Positions 11,310-22,200 of a stretch of DNA of 64,000 bases are shown in pieces. Origin of the DNA: Symsagittifera roscoffensis (lineage: Eukaryota > Xenacoelomorpha > Acoela > Convolutidae); contig NC_087064.1 in NCBI RefSeq assembly GCF_963678635.1, positions 27,568,189 to 27,632,188 on the forward strand, in the 5' to 3' direction. The notes beneath the pieces are model-generated. The model saw only the letters and a program-made list of their open reading frames with translations. It ran no database searches and had not been told where the DNA came from. Each line of letters starts with the position of its first letter. The first letter of the stretch is position 1. The translations under genes and the position numbers were made by a program.

Positions 11310-14300
11310 TGTCTTTAATCAGATATTTTACAATTGCAAAAAACGCCAATTTCTTTGAACGGTTGAATTTTTGTAATAAATCAAGCTTTAGTAAACATCA
11401 GAGAAATTTTTTTCATCATTTTGGCTTTTTTGTACAAAAAACTGATTTTATATGTTTTTAACTTGAACCGAATTTTCATCATTTTCCCTAGTTTTCAAAA
11501 TCCACAAAATAAGGACAAGTATTAAGGCAGATTTGGCTATGTAAAACCTGCCTTTTCTTTCATGTTGTGGAGGTAGTTTGTATTGACCGGATGAATTGAC
11601 ATTTATCCACTTTAGATGATGTGGGTCGAATAGTTTCTGATAACGAATTTGTGAGTCGAACAATATCCACTGTCAACCATTTTTCTTGTCATATTTGATC
11701 AAATTTGACAAAATTTTTGCTTTTTTTCTTTTTTTTGTGGCTATTCTTGCTATAAACTATGGTTCAAAAACGATCAACCCAGATTGATAATAATCAGTTT
11801 TGTTCAAACTGATTATTTTAAAACTGATTCTTTTTTGTTGACTTTCCTGAATCCCAATGATTTTACTTTTATTTTTGACTTTGCTTATCCCATTGACGTT
11901 GCTAACATTTCTAAGCTTTTAATAAGCCTTGACTAAAAGTTTTTTTAAATTGTTTAGATTTCCGAAAGTTTTCCTTCATTTTTTCAAGCTACAATTTTTT
12001 TTTCAAATTAGTGCAAACTGTTTTTGCATTTGAAGTTTAGTTGAAGGAAGCTTTTTGGACCGGAGGAACTCAGTTTTAGAACAAAGTGTAGTCTTGCTGG
12101 TTGTGGAGGTGATCGAAGTTTCTATCGATTGTATGAATTGATTCTTATCCGCTCTCGACGTGGTTCATCGAACAATTTCCGTCGACGATTTTGTGATTTG
12201 AAAAAAAATCTAGCGTTGAATCTTGTTGTCATTTTTGATATATTTTGATCAATATTCGATAGAATTTGGCTAGTTTTTGATGACCTTGTTTTTTATTGTC
12301 GAGCAAGAATGATTTTAGTTTTTTTTGTTAAAAATGATCATTTTGAAACTGATCCCTTGCGATCGACACTCATAAGTTCCATTGACGTTGCGTTTTGTTT
12401 GCTTATATTTAAAGCTGTTAGTAGTCACTGGTTTTAGTGATTGAATTCAAGAATAGTTCTTCTGATATTAGAATCATTTAGATCTTGACGAGTTTGTGTT
12501 AAGGGTATTCCAATATTGTTATAGTTTTTTTTTTAAATTTGTGAGCAAATTGTTTCAGATTCATGGTTTATTCGAAAGAATCTTTTTCTTACTTCACGCA
12601 GGCGTTTTTTAAAATGTAGGGTTTTCAATAAGTCTTCATGTTAATTTTGTGATATACCTGTATGTTCATATTCAGGTGAACCGCAAGATGATCAGGCACA
12701 TGAAATTTTTTAAATTTTATCGGCAACACATTTTTCTTTATCGAGCTTGTCGACCGTGATGGATTTTGAGCAGAGTATTACAAAAACTCATCTGAGCTTT
12801 GTCTGATAATTAAACCAAATATAAGCGTAATGAAATAAATGGTTGACTTTTTCCGACAGTGGTAGTAGTGTTGATAATGTCACGAACATAAAACAATCGC
12901 TCCTCAATCAATAGGTGGCATTTTTGTCTTTGTGTTAGTTTTCATACAATTCATAACTCTCGGCAAAAAAAACTGACAAATGAATGGTCCTGTTTTTTGG
13001 CGCTGTTTGGATTGTTTGGATGATTTCGAAAAAAAAATTGAAGCAAAATTTATCTCAACACAATTAAAACTGATCTCAACTCACTTTTTTCATATTTCTT
13101 CAGAGCAGAGTAAGGTTGCTAATTATGTGCTAATCAAACTATTGGATCAACTATGTCGTTGCTGCTGAACGGCCTTAACTTATATAACTTGCGAAGTCAA
13201 CTCACACTTACTTGTCTATGATTTGATGAAAAAAAAATAACAAAAAACAAAAAACCAAAACCGTTATGCCAAAAGAAACGAAACTTTCAAAATTCGAATG
13301 TTTGTTATCGAGTCAGTTTTTAGTGAGCATCAGATAATGTTGTTTCATCATTTTGGCCTTATTGGCTGGTAATCTGCTACACCGTTGATAATTAATGTTC
13401 TTAATTAAAACTGAATTTTAACCATTCTACGGTTTCTTCTTAGCTTACAGAATCCCAAAAGCAACAACAGCTTTTAAGGCAGATATCGCTATTTCAACCC
13501 TTGCACCTTGTGGAGTCCTTAGTTGCAGGTTGTGGAGGTTTTCGAAGTTTGTATTGACCGAAACAAATGACTTTTTAACTACTCTAGATAATATGGGTCG
13601 AGCAGTCTGCGGAAACGAAATTGTGAGTCGAACAGCATCCGCTGTCAATCCAGTTTCTTTTCAATTTTTATCAAAATTTGGCAAAGTTTGGTCTTATTTG
13701 CTTGTTGCTGGTCCGTCTAGGAACACCCTGATTTGCAATGGTCAAATTGATTATATTCATTTTTCTTCCACCTGATTATATAGAAACTGATTCTTTTTGG
13801 TCGACATTCCTGAATCCATTAGACATTAATTTTAACTTTTGACGTTGCTTCTCCCTTGAGGTTTCGTATTTTTAAGCGGTTAATAAATCTTGGCTAATGA
13901 ACGGATTCAAGAATAATTTTTCTATTCTTCGAATCAATTAGATCTCGAGAAATTTTTCTGAAGTTTTTCAAACTTCTTTTTTTTTCAAAAGGTGTGCAGT
14001 TTTATGATAAATTATGAAGATTTATCCAGATTTTTGGATTTATAGTTTACTTGAAAGAAGTTTTTTTTTTACCTAACGAAGGAACTCAGTTTTAATTTGT
14101 AAGAATATCAGTTCCAATTTAAATTCAATTTTTCGGTATATTTTGTTTTTAGGTAACACACAATGTGATCAGGTTTTTCCTTTTTTAATGTTTTTATTGG
14201 CAGCAGTTTTTCTAAATCAACCTTGTTGACTGTGTTTGACAATTGTTGACTTATATACCATCTTTTGTCGCCCGTCTTAGGAACAGAGTATTAGACTCAC

Positions 14301-15962
14301 TCATTTAAACTCATCTTGAGAACTGTATCAAATGTAAGCTCAAGGGAGCAAGCTGTTGCTATTTTCCCACGGTGCGCCTTGATGACGTCACAAAGATTAA
14401 ACAGTCACTTCTTAATCTTCAGGAAGTTTTTTGTCGTAGTTTAGTTTTTCTTACAATTCAAAGTGCTTCGCATGCAAAATCACAAGATTCAAAGACAGTA
14501 ATAATTTGAATGTTTTTCAGGCAATAAGTGGAGAAATTTGAAGAAGAAAACTTTAAGGAAAAAGTCATGTTAACCCGAGAAAAATTGACCTAAGCTTTTC
14601 TTTTTCTGGTTGATTTATAGTAATGTTAATAATCTGAAAGTTGTCCAACGTTTTTGATATATGAAGTTATTACATTTATTATAATATTACATGAAAAAAA
14701 AATCGTTTTCTTAAAAGTTTGAGGTTTCGTTATTGGAATTTTCGATACTGACTTTAGTAAAGATTTAGATACCTAATTTTTGTGAGCATCAAAAAAGTTT
14801 AATCATTTTATGTTTTTTTTTGTGCAGCAACCTGCTACTTATCTGATATATTACTTTGGAGCTAAACCTGAAGATTTAGCATCAAAGGGGTTTTTCCTAG
14901 CCTACACAAAACAAACGATAAGTCCAACTTTTGAGGCAGATTTGACTATCTCAATCCGAGTCCTCTATTACGGATAAGGTAAGTGGTCGAAGTTTTTATG
15001 CACTGTAAAAATCGATCTGTATCGAAACTCGAAGTTGTGGTTCAAAAAAATTCCGGTGATGAATTTGTGAGTCAAACAATATCCATTATCAACCCATGTG
15101 GTCACTTTTGCCCAACTTTGATCATTTTCTGGTAGAATTTGGTCATTTTTACCTGTTCCTGGGCAGTTTTAGACAACCATGTTTCAAAATTAAGAACCCA
15201 GGTTGACTCTAGTCGGTTTTGTCGAAACTCATCAGTTTGAGCTGATCATTTTTGATTAACATTCATGAATCCCGTCGAGGATGCTGTTCATTTGTTTTAA
15301 TTTTAGCCTTTTAATAGTCATTGGCTACAGTGAAGAGGTTCGAGTTATCTTTTCAATGTTTTTACACAATTTAGATCTCGTACGGTACTTTCTAATTTTT
15401 TCCAGGATTTTTATTACTATTTTAGCGAATAGTTCACTAATGTCACCAACAAAAAACATTCGCCTCTCAATCAGTAAGAGGTACTGTTGTCGTGGTTCTG
15501 GTCTTCCTACATTTCCAAGTGGCTCGCAGTAATCACAGTTTTCAAAGGTAAATTTTTTGAAATTGTTTTAGGCGGTAATTGGTCAATTTCGAAATAAAAT
15601 TTTTGTTAGGGAAAAATTTATCTGAACCCGAAATAAAAACGATCTCAACGTATTTTTTCCTTTTGATGTACAGCAGATTAATGTTGCTAGTCGCACAGTT
15701 CGATTTTTTATCAATGCGGTAAGTTTCGTTTTGACTTAATAGCCTCAAATTTGCAGAATTCGCGCAGCTAAACTCGCATATATATCTCTTAGAGCAAATA
15801 ATTTCAATTACAAAAAAAAACGAAAAAAGACCAAAAATCTATTTGATAAAAATTGTAAATTTTTAAATAATTTAACTTTCAATAATGAACCAAGTTTCAA
15901 TGAGCATCAGGTGAAATTTTTTTATTCTGTGTTACCTGTACAGCATTCTGCTTCCCCTTCAA

Positions 15963-16159
15963 TACGAGGCCAAACTGTGTATTTTGTGAATTGCAAGCCG
16001 GTTCCGCAACAAAAATACTCCCTTTGTTCTTATTTTGTCCTTTATTTCTCTTTGATCGTTCTGACAAAATTTTATCACGTTTAAAGACTTGTCTCAGGAA
16101 TCCAAGAATAAACAAACACAAAATTGTGCACCTGGTCCAATGCACAGTTTGGCCTCGTA
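15963..16159. mobile_element. MITE with TACGAGGCCAAA termini, copy 2
   Basis: Left end TACGAGGCCAAACTGTG, right end CACAGTTTGGCCTCGTA: a 17-bp perfect inverted repeat with TA at both ends. The interior matches 7210-7401. It sits inside the decayed repeat array, so it inserted after that array formed. Confidence 0.7.
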
Positions 16160-17199
16160 ATGGCATTTTAAAATGATGCGTCGGTTCAAAATTTTTACTT
16201 AAGCATATTTGAACGCGTTTGCAGAGCAATTAAGCAGTCAGAATGCACGAAAACTGCAACTTTAAGCAAATAAGTAACTTTTCATTAACAGACACCAAAA
16301 CCTTTGAATTTTGAAAAACTGGACGGGCATATTCTTGCTAGTTGTGGAGGTGATCGATGTTTGTACCCACTGTATGAAATGGTTCTTATCCACTCTCGAC
16401 GTTGTGGGCTCGAGCAATTTCTGACGACGAAATTCCAAGTCGAACAACATCCACTACCAACCCTTGTTGTCAATTTTGGTAATTTTTGATTAACTTTTGG
16501 TAGATTTTGGACATACTTGTTTAATTCTGATCAATTTTAGACAACTCTGGTTGAAAATTGTCAACTCAGATCTTGTTTAAACTGATCATTTTTAAGCTGA
16601 TCATTTTCGGTTGACATTCATGAGTCCCATCGGTATTGCATCTAATTTGGTTACCTTTTAAAATTTTAAAAACCATTGAAAACAGTGAAAGAGTTCAAGT
16701 GTATTATTTTTTCAATCAAAAAGTGAGCACATTGTTTTAAATTCGCTATTTAGTTGAATGCGGCTTTTTTCGCCTAACGATGGAATTTACTTTTGTTTTG
16801 TTATGATCTCGATATCAATTTCATTTCATTTTTGCAGTATATTTGTGTACTCAGGTGAACCAAATGAAGATCAGGCATCTCATGTTTTGATATTTTTATT
16901 GCAGTGTTTTTTTCTGTATCGACTCTTGTTTTCTATATCGACACCTGTTGACTCTTGTACTCACATTACCTTCTGTTTTGGATCCTGTCGATTCAACTGT
17001 CGACTGATATATGTTTTGTAGAAATATTGACATATGGTCAACCCGATACATTATAGTTCGACCACCATCACTAGGGCTGCTAGCTATAAGTAGTATTTGG
17101 TCTGCAATCAGAAAACGTAGTTAATGGATGGACTATTAAGCTGACAATTATGCCAACACTCGCAATTTGTTACGAAGCCAAGATTTTCATACAACTGAG

Positions 17200-18019
17200 G
17201 AGGAGCGGATCTGGAATTTTCTAAGGGGGAGGCGAACCAAATTGATTTTCTGTTCTGAGACCTCCTAAATCATTAGAGGAACCCTATTTCGACCAAGTTT
17301 TTACCTCTACAGGCAATTGTTGAAAAATCAATCAAAAGACGTTTTTAGGCAGGGGCGGATCTAAGATTTTCTCGAGGGGGGGGCGGATTTTCAGGATTTT
17401 CAAAAAAATTTCCAAAATTTTGACGACCTTTTTTTTTTTTTTTAGGTCGACCAAATTGACTTTCGAGCTCTCCCAAAGCACTGTTTTGCCCCTATTTTGG
17501 CCAAATTTTCTGCGCCGCAGGCAAATTTAAAAAAAAAAAAAACAGTCAAAAAGCCGTTTTTGGGCACTTTTTGAAAAATTTTGACAAAAAAATTGCGTTT
17601 TTTTTGGCGCGCGTTCCCCCTCAAAGTTAGTATATATTGGCGCCAAAGGCGCCTTTAGAAAAATTTTGGGGTCGGTCGGCCAAAAATGGATTTCTGAAAA
17701 AGTATCAAAGGGGGACCCTTTGGGTCGGCAGGGGGTCGAATCCCTGAAGGGAAAGGCGTCCGCAACCCCCCCCCCCTAAATCCGCCCCTGTTTTTAGGCA
17801 TTTTTTGAAAAATTGACCAAAAATTGTGTTTTTTTTTTCGGCGCGCGCACCCCTTAAAATTAGTATAAGCTGACTTCAAAAGGCCCTTTAGAAACCTTGT
17901 AGGGTCAATGAGCCAAAAATGGATATCTCAAAATTGTACGAAGGGGGACCCTTTGGGTCGGCAGGGGGTCGAATCCCTTAAAAAACCGTCTCCCTCACCC
18001 GCCCCTAAATCTGCTACTG
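17200..18019. mobile_element. hAT-type MITE (outer copy, interrupted)
   Basis: The left end GAGGAGCGGATCTGG and right end AAATCTGCTACTG are degenerate versions of this family's termini (CAGGGGCGGAT...ATCCGCCCCTG). It is flanked by an 8-bp target duplication with one mismatch: CAACTGAG at 17192-17199 and CAACTGAA at 18020-18027. An 8-bp duplication with CAG-starting termini is the hAT superfamily signature. A younger copy of the same family sits inside it (17350-17790). Confidence 0.8.
17350..17790. mobile_element. hAT-type MITE (inner copy, nested)
   Basis: 441 bp with termini CAGGGGCGGAT and ATCCGCCCCTG, flanked by a perfect 8-bp target duplication TTTTTAGG (17342-17349 and 17791-17798). 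The interior has the family hallmarks: a GGCGCGCG segment next to GGCGCCAAAGG, and GACCCTTTGGGTCGGCAGG near the right end. It has no transposase frame. Confidence 0.92.
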
Positions 18020-18029
18020 CAACTGAATT

Positions 18030-18458
18030 TGGGGTTGGATCTAAGAATTTCTCGAAGGGGAGGCTGGATTTTCAAACATGCTTTTGAAAATCAAGTCGAT
18101 CTTTTTATTTTCCTCAAATCCAAGCGCTCCCAGAACAATATAAAGATCCTTCTTTGATAACACTTTTTGCGCAGCAGGCAAATTTTTGCAAAACTTCAAA
18201 ATTGCCGTTTTCTGGCACTTTTTGGAAAAATTTGCCGAAAAATTGTCTGTTTTGGCGCACGCCTTCCGTCAAAATTAGTATATTTTGGCGCCAAAGACAC
18301 TTTTTGCAAAAATTTAGGGTTCGTCGGCCGATAATGGATTTCGTATAATAATACCAAATGGGACCCATTGGTTGGTGAGGGTGTCGAATCCCTGAGAAGA
18401 AGCGTCCACTTCCCCGCGCCTCCCCCCCCCCCTCCCCACCCCCCAAAATCAGGCCTTG
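18030..18458. mobile_element. hAT-type MITE, adjacent copy
   Basis: The left end TGGGGTTGGATCTAAG and right end AAATCAGGCCTTG are degenerate family termini. Imperfect 8-bp flanks: ACTGAATT (18022-18029) and GCTGAACT (18459-18466), 6 of 8 matching. The left flank overlaps the right target duplication of the neighbouring element, so the two insertions abut. Confidence 0.7.
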
Positions 18459-18926
18459 GCTGAACTATCAAGTTTTCCATCAGTTCTAATCTTTTCTTTC
18501 ATAAAATGTGCAGCGCTTTTTCAGTTTTAATAGAAGAAAAATTTCAGCTGTCACAACACGCCAGGGGTGTATTGTGACCGTTACTCAACAGGCTAAACGC
18601 TTTTGACGTTCTACTTAGAGTATTTGTGTGAAGATACTTGGAAACTAATTTATTTTCTTTAGTTATTAGGCTATTTAAAGTTGTTGTCTGAATGTTTGCT
18701 AGTTTTTGTCAATATTTGTTATTGAATATAAAACTTCAGATCATGGCAGTGTCAGTGGAAAGCAATAGGTTCAATTAAATTTTAAAGTATTAATTTTATA
18801 GTATTAAAATTATAACTTTGACGGCGGGTTGAAAAAATAGAAAACTATTAATTTCACTTACAAAATCATGATTAGAATTATTTCGTGAAAATATAATTCA
18901 CTCTTTGTATTTGTGTTAGTAAAATT
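18459..18926. other. intergenic / 3' flank of the minus-strand gene
   Basis: No feature beyond AT-rich sequence. It should contain the 3' UTR and polyadenylation region of the gene ending at 18927. Confidence 0.5.
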
Positions 18927-19216
18927 TTACTTTTTGCCCTCCTTTCGTTTCCTGGAACTTTTTCGTTTCTCAATGAACTGCGACCATTTATAGGAGGCCT
19001 TGGCAGCTGCTGACAGCTGCTTGAAACTGTCGAACCCCTTGGGAATCTTCATTGGAGCAGAATCCTTTCCTGGATGTCTCTTGGCATTCTCATACGTTCC
19101 ATCAGGTTGCTCTGGGTTCGAGTCTGATAAGTCCAGCTCCTCTGGAGCCGATTGCAGGGTGTCGCGATTTCGCAGCTCTACTTGGCAGAATTCTTCGTCG
19201 CCATCATGGTCGAAGC
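18927..19216 (-). CDS. exon 7 (terminal) of the unknown CxxC protein
   Basis: Acceptor CTTGCAG. Starts GFDHDGDEEF, contains KIPKGFDSFKQLSAAAKASY, and ends in the basic RKRKEGKK before TAA (18927-18929). Confidence 0.75.
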
Positions 19217-22200
19217 CTGCAAGAATCAAAAATTGATTGCTGAAATTGATTCATTAAAAACTGAGACATAGGACTATGCCACAAATTGCGTGTATAAAAT
19301 ATTTACCAAGTTTGCCTTGAACAAAAAAGGTTCAGAAACAACCCGTATCTTTTATTTACCCTGATATGGACTTGAAAACTGTCCATTTGAAATGCTTACC
19401 CTGCTGTTTCTGGAAACACGACCTAAAGAATCTAAAAACGTGTTTCTTTAAAATATAATCGAATATGTTTTGACAGATATGAGATTGATTTAAAAAAACT
19501 GACCGTAATGTTTGCGCAGTTCCCTCCGTTTCTTGACCATGCCCCACCACTTGGAAGCGGCCCATGCACTCAACTCCATCTCGCGTAGCTCCAGGGCAGT
19601 CTTGGGGAGACCAGACATCTGGACACAAAACAACACGTCCTCACAAGTTGTTGTACAACACTATTGTACCAATTTAACCAAAAACAGTCTACTACAACTG
19701 TCCAATTGTAGCAACGCTAGAATTGATTGGAATACATTAAAAATATCTAATTAGGATCTTTTCATTTTCACACTAATCGGTTTGTCGGCCAACAACTTGG
19801 CCAAAAATTCAACTGAAGAATCAAAGTTTAGTTCACATAAGATCAGGGTGGATCTAGGAGGTTTCTTACGAGGGGGTGAGGGCGGATTCTCAAAACAATT
19901 TCCAAGATTTTGTCGACTTTTTTGTTCGTTTTTTTTGGCGCGCGCTTCTACCTCAAAGATAGTAAATGTTGGCGTCGAAGGCGCCTTTAGAAAAGTTTTA
20001 GGGTCCGTTAGCCAAAAATGGGTATATCAATTTAGAACAAAGTACAAATTAGTAACCCTAACCCTCCTCCCCCCACTAAATCAGCTGGTGTATAACAGTA
20101 TTTGTATTAAATGCGATTATCGAATTCTGTTAGAGGTCACACAGTAAACTAATTTGTCGATTCCGAAGTTCAATTTAGACCAATTCTATTTTCCGGTATG
20201 AGAGCCGAAATTAGATGTCACACCAAACTTTTATCAGATTCCGGATTCGGAAGTTTTGCAATGATTTGATGTCAATCAGTACAGTGTCAGCAGTTAGTGC
20301 CAAAACAAAATGTCACCCTTACTGGGATTCCAATTCAAAAAGTCCATTAGCGCCCATTTTAGATGTCGAATATCGGGTTTCTGAATCGGGAAATCGGAAA
20401 TAAGAATATCAACCAAATATTCGGGAATTTTGACACGACCTTCTTTTAGAAGAGCACCGAAGTACAAGAAAGCCGCAAATAATAGAACTCGTTCAAGACC
20501 AAAAAAACGTTCAGAACAATTACTCTGATAAATTAGCTTTTGTTCTGATTTTTGAAGAAAGTGACGGAATGCTTGTGCTCGAGGTTTTATTCTGGAATAA
20601 TTTCGATTAAATAAATAGTTTTTAGAGCATTTTTTTTTACTTACTGGAAAATAGTTATGTCTTGAGCTCCAAATAAAACAAAAGTTTCACAACCGATCAC
20701 TTTTTGCAATTTTATGATGGTTAAAAATTGGTAGTTTGGCTACCAATTTTTAACCATCATAAATGTGCAAAAAGTGATCGGTTGTGAAACTTATCGGTTG
20801 CGAGAAGCGGTAACTTATTCCCTCTCAGAAAAAAGTCATCTTAAATTTAGACAAAGGAGAAGGAATTTATAAAAAACAAAAAAATGTTTTTTTTTTTTGG
20901 TTAAAGTTTCAAGCTTTTTCCATTTCAAGAATCTTTTATGATCGACTTCACTGTAATAAAATAACCCAATTAGAGAAAACTGAGTCAATAAGTAATGTTT
21001 TTGTACCGCTTCGTAGATTCTTTTTCCGGGGAGTCGTCTCCTCTAAGCACGCTTTCACTCTACTTAACGGCCGCAGAGTTTCTCCACTTTATACCGTGTA
21101 ATAGTGGGGGACACCAAGACACGATATGATCCACAATCCCGAAAGGGTTATGTTGGTGGTTAGACTAACTCGGCCGATCAAAGGATTACGCAACTTCCCC
21201 CTTAATTTCTGATCTTTTCTGCTCTCCTTTTACGCTTCTAGCTAGTTCAGCAAATCGTGGGCACAATGAGTAAATTCTCAATCGCAAAGGAAATAAAAAA
21301 AATTTACAGTGCCCTTAATGAGCTAACTACTAATTAGCAACTTCTATATTGAAGCCCGCTTCCCCCGTTCTTTTCAATCGCTCATCAGTTTTCGATTGAC
21401 TCGATTCAAAACTCGCCTACTCTAGCAGAGCAGCGACACAACTAATTCAACTCAGTACTAAACTCGGGTTCCAGTGCAACTCGCTCGCACAACTATTTCA
21501 ACCCGGTACTTAACTCGGGTTCCAGCGCAACTCGCTCACTAGCAATAATTATTCTCTTCTCTGATTGAGAACCAACTACTCTTAATGGTAGCTAACACTG
21601 TTCTGACTTTTACAGGCTCTCCGGTACCCTCCAATTCCTTATCTTTATTTACACTTAGTTTTACTTATGTCACGCCATTTCCTATCAGTTCTGACATCCG
21701 CCTAAATCTCCCGTCCGCACATGCTTAGGACTATATCCGTACCCCTGTCAACTCTGCCACGTGCCAACTTCGGTTTCTTTTATCAATCTTTTCAGGCTTA
21801 TTAGATACCCGGTATGCGGTAGCTGTCACAATTTGACCAAGCAAACAAATGTCATAAAATTCTAATCAACCAATTCCTGAACTCTGTCAATTTCAGCTTT
21901 CGAGTTCAGCTCAACCTCCAAACCATGCTATATTTACCCAGTGATCCTCCCAAGGTCTTTATTTTAACTATTCCGTTAACGTTCCGACCTCCCAAGGGTA
22001 GGGGGAGACCCTCTTATGGGTAGCTAATTCATTCCAAGCATCTAAAATTTCTATCTGTACTCTATTCCAATCCCGACCTTCTAGCTATCAGGGGAATATA
22101 GTTCGTCTATTAGGGGTCAAATTAAACCAAAAAGTCACCTCCGGAGAGCCAAGTAAATTTCCCGTCTGTTCATAGTATCTAGGAGACCTAATTCTCATGC

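Larger units (their letters stand above)
10120..17030. repeat. decayed array of an unidentified repeat, about six copies
   Basis: A recognisable block starting GTTGTGGAGG, followed by a segment around TATCCACTCTCGAC and then TTGATCA/ATTTTGAT-rich sequence, recurs near 10185, 11560, 12100, 13520, 14965 and 16330. A second block, (C)AGGTGAACC...GATCAGGCA, recurs near 10722, 12675, 14150 and 16852, each time preceded by T-rich sequence. The copies are strongly diverged and their spacing is irregular (roughly 0.5-1.6 kb), so the array is old. No long frame is shared by all copies. Confidence 0.6.

Noticed and set aside
19397-19425. Possible micro-exon in the unknown CxxC gene (AG and GT bounded)
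   Set aside because: Including it breaks the frame of the last exon, while skipping it joins exons 6 and 7 perfectly.
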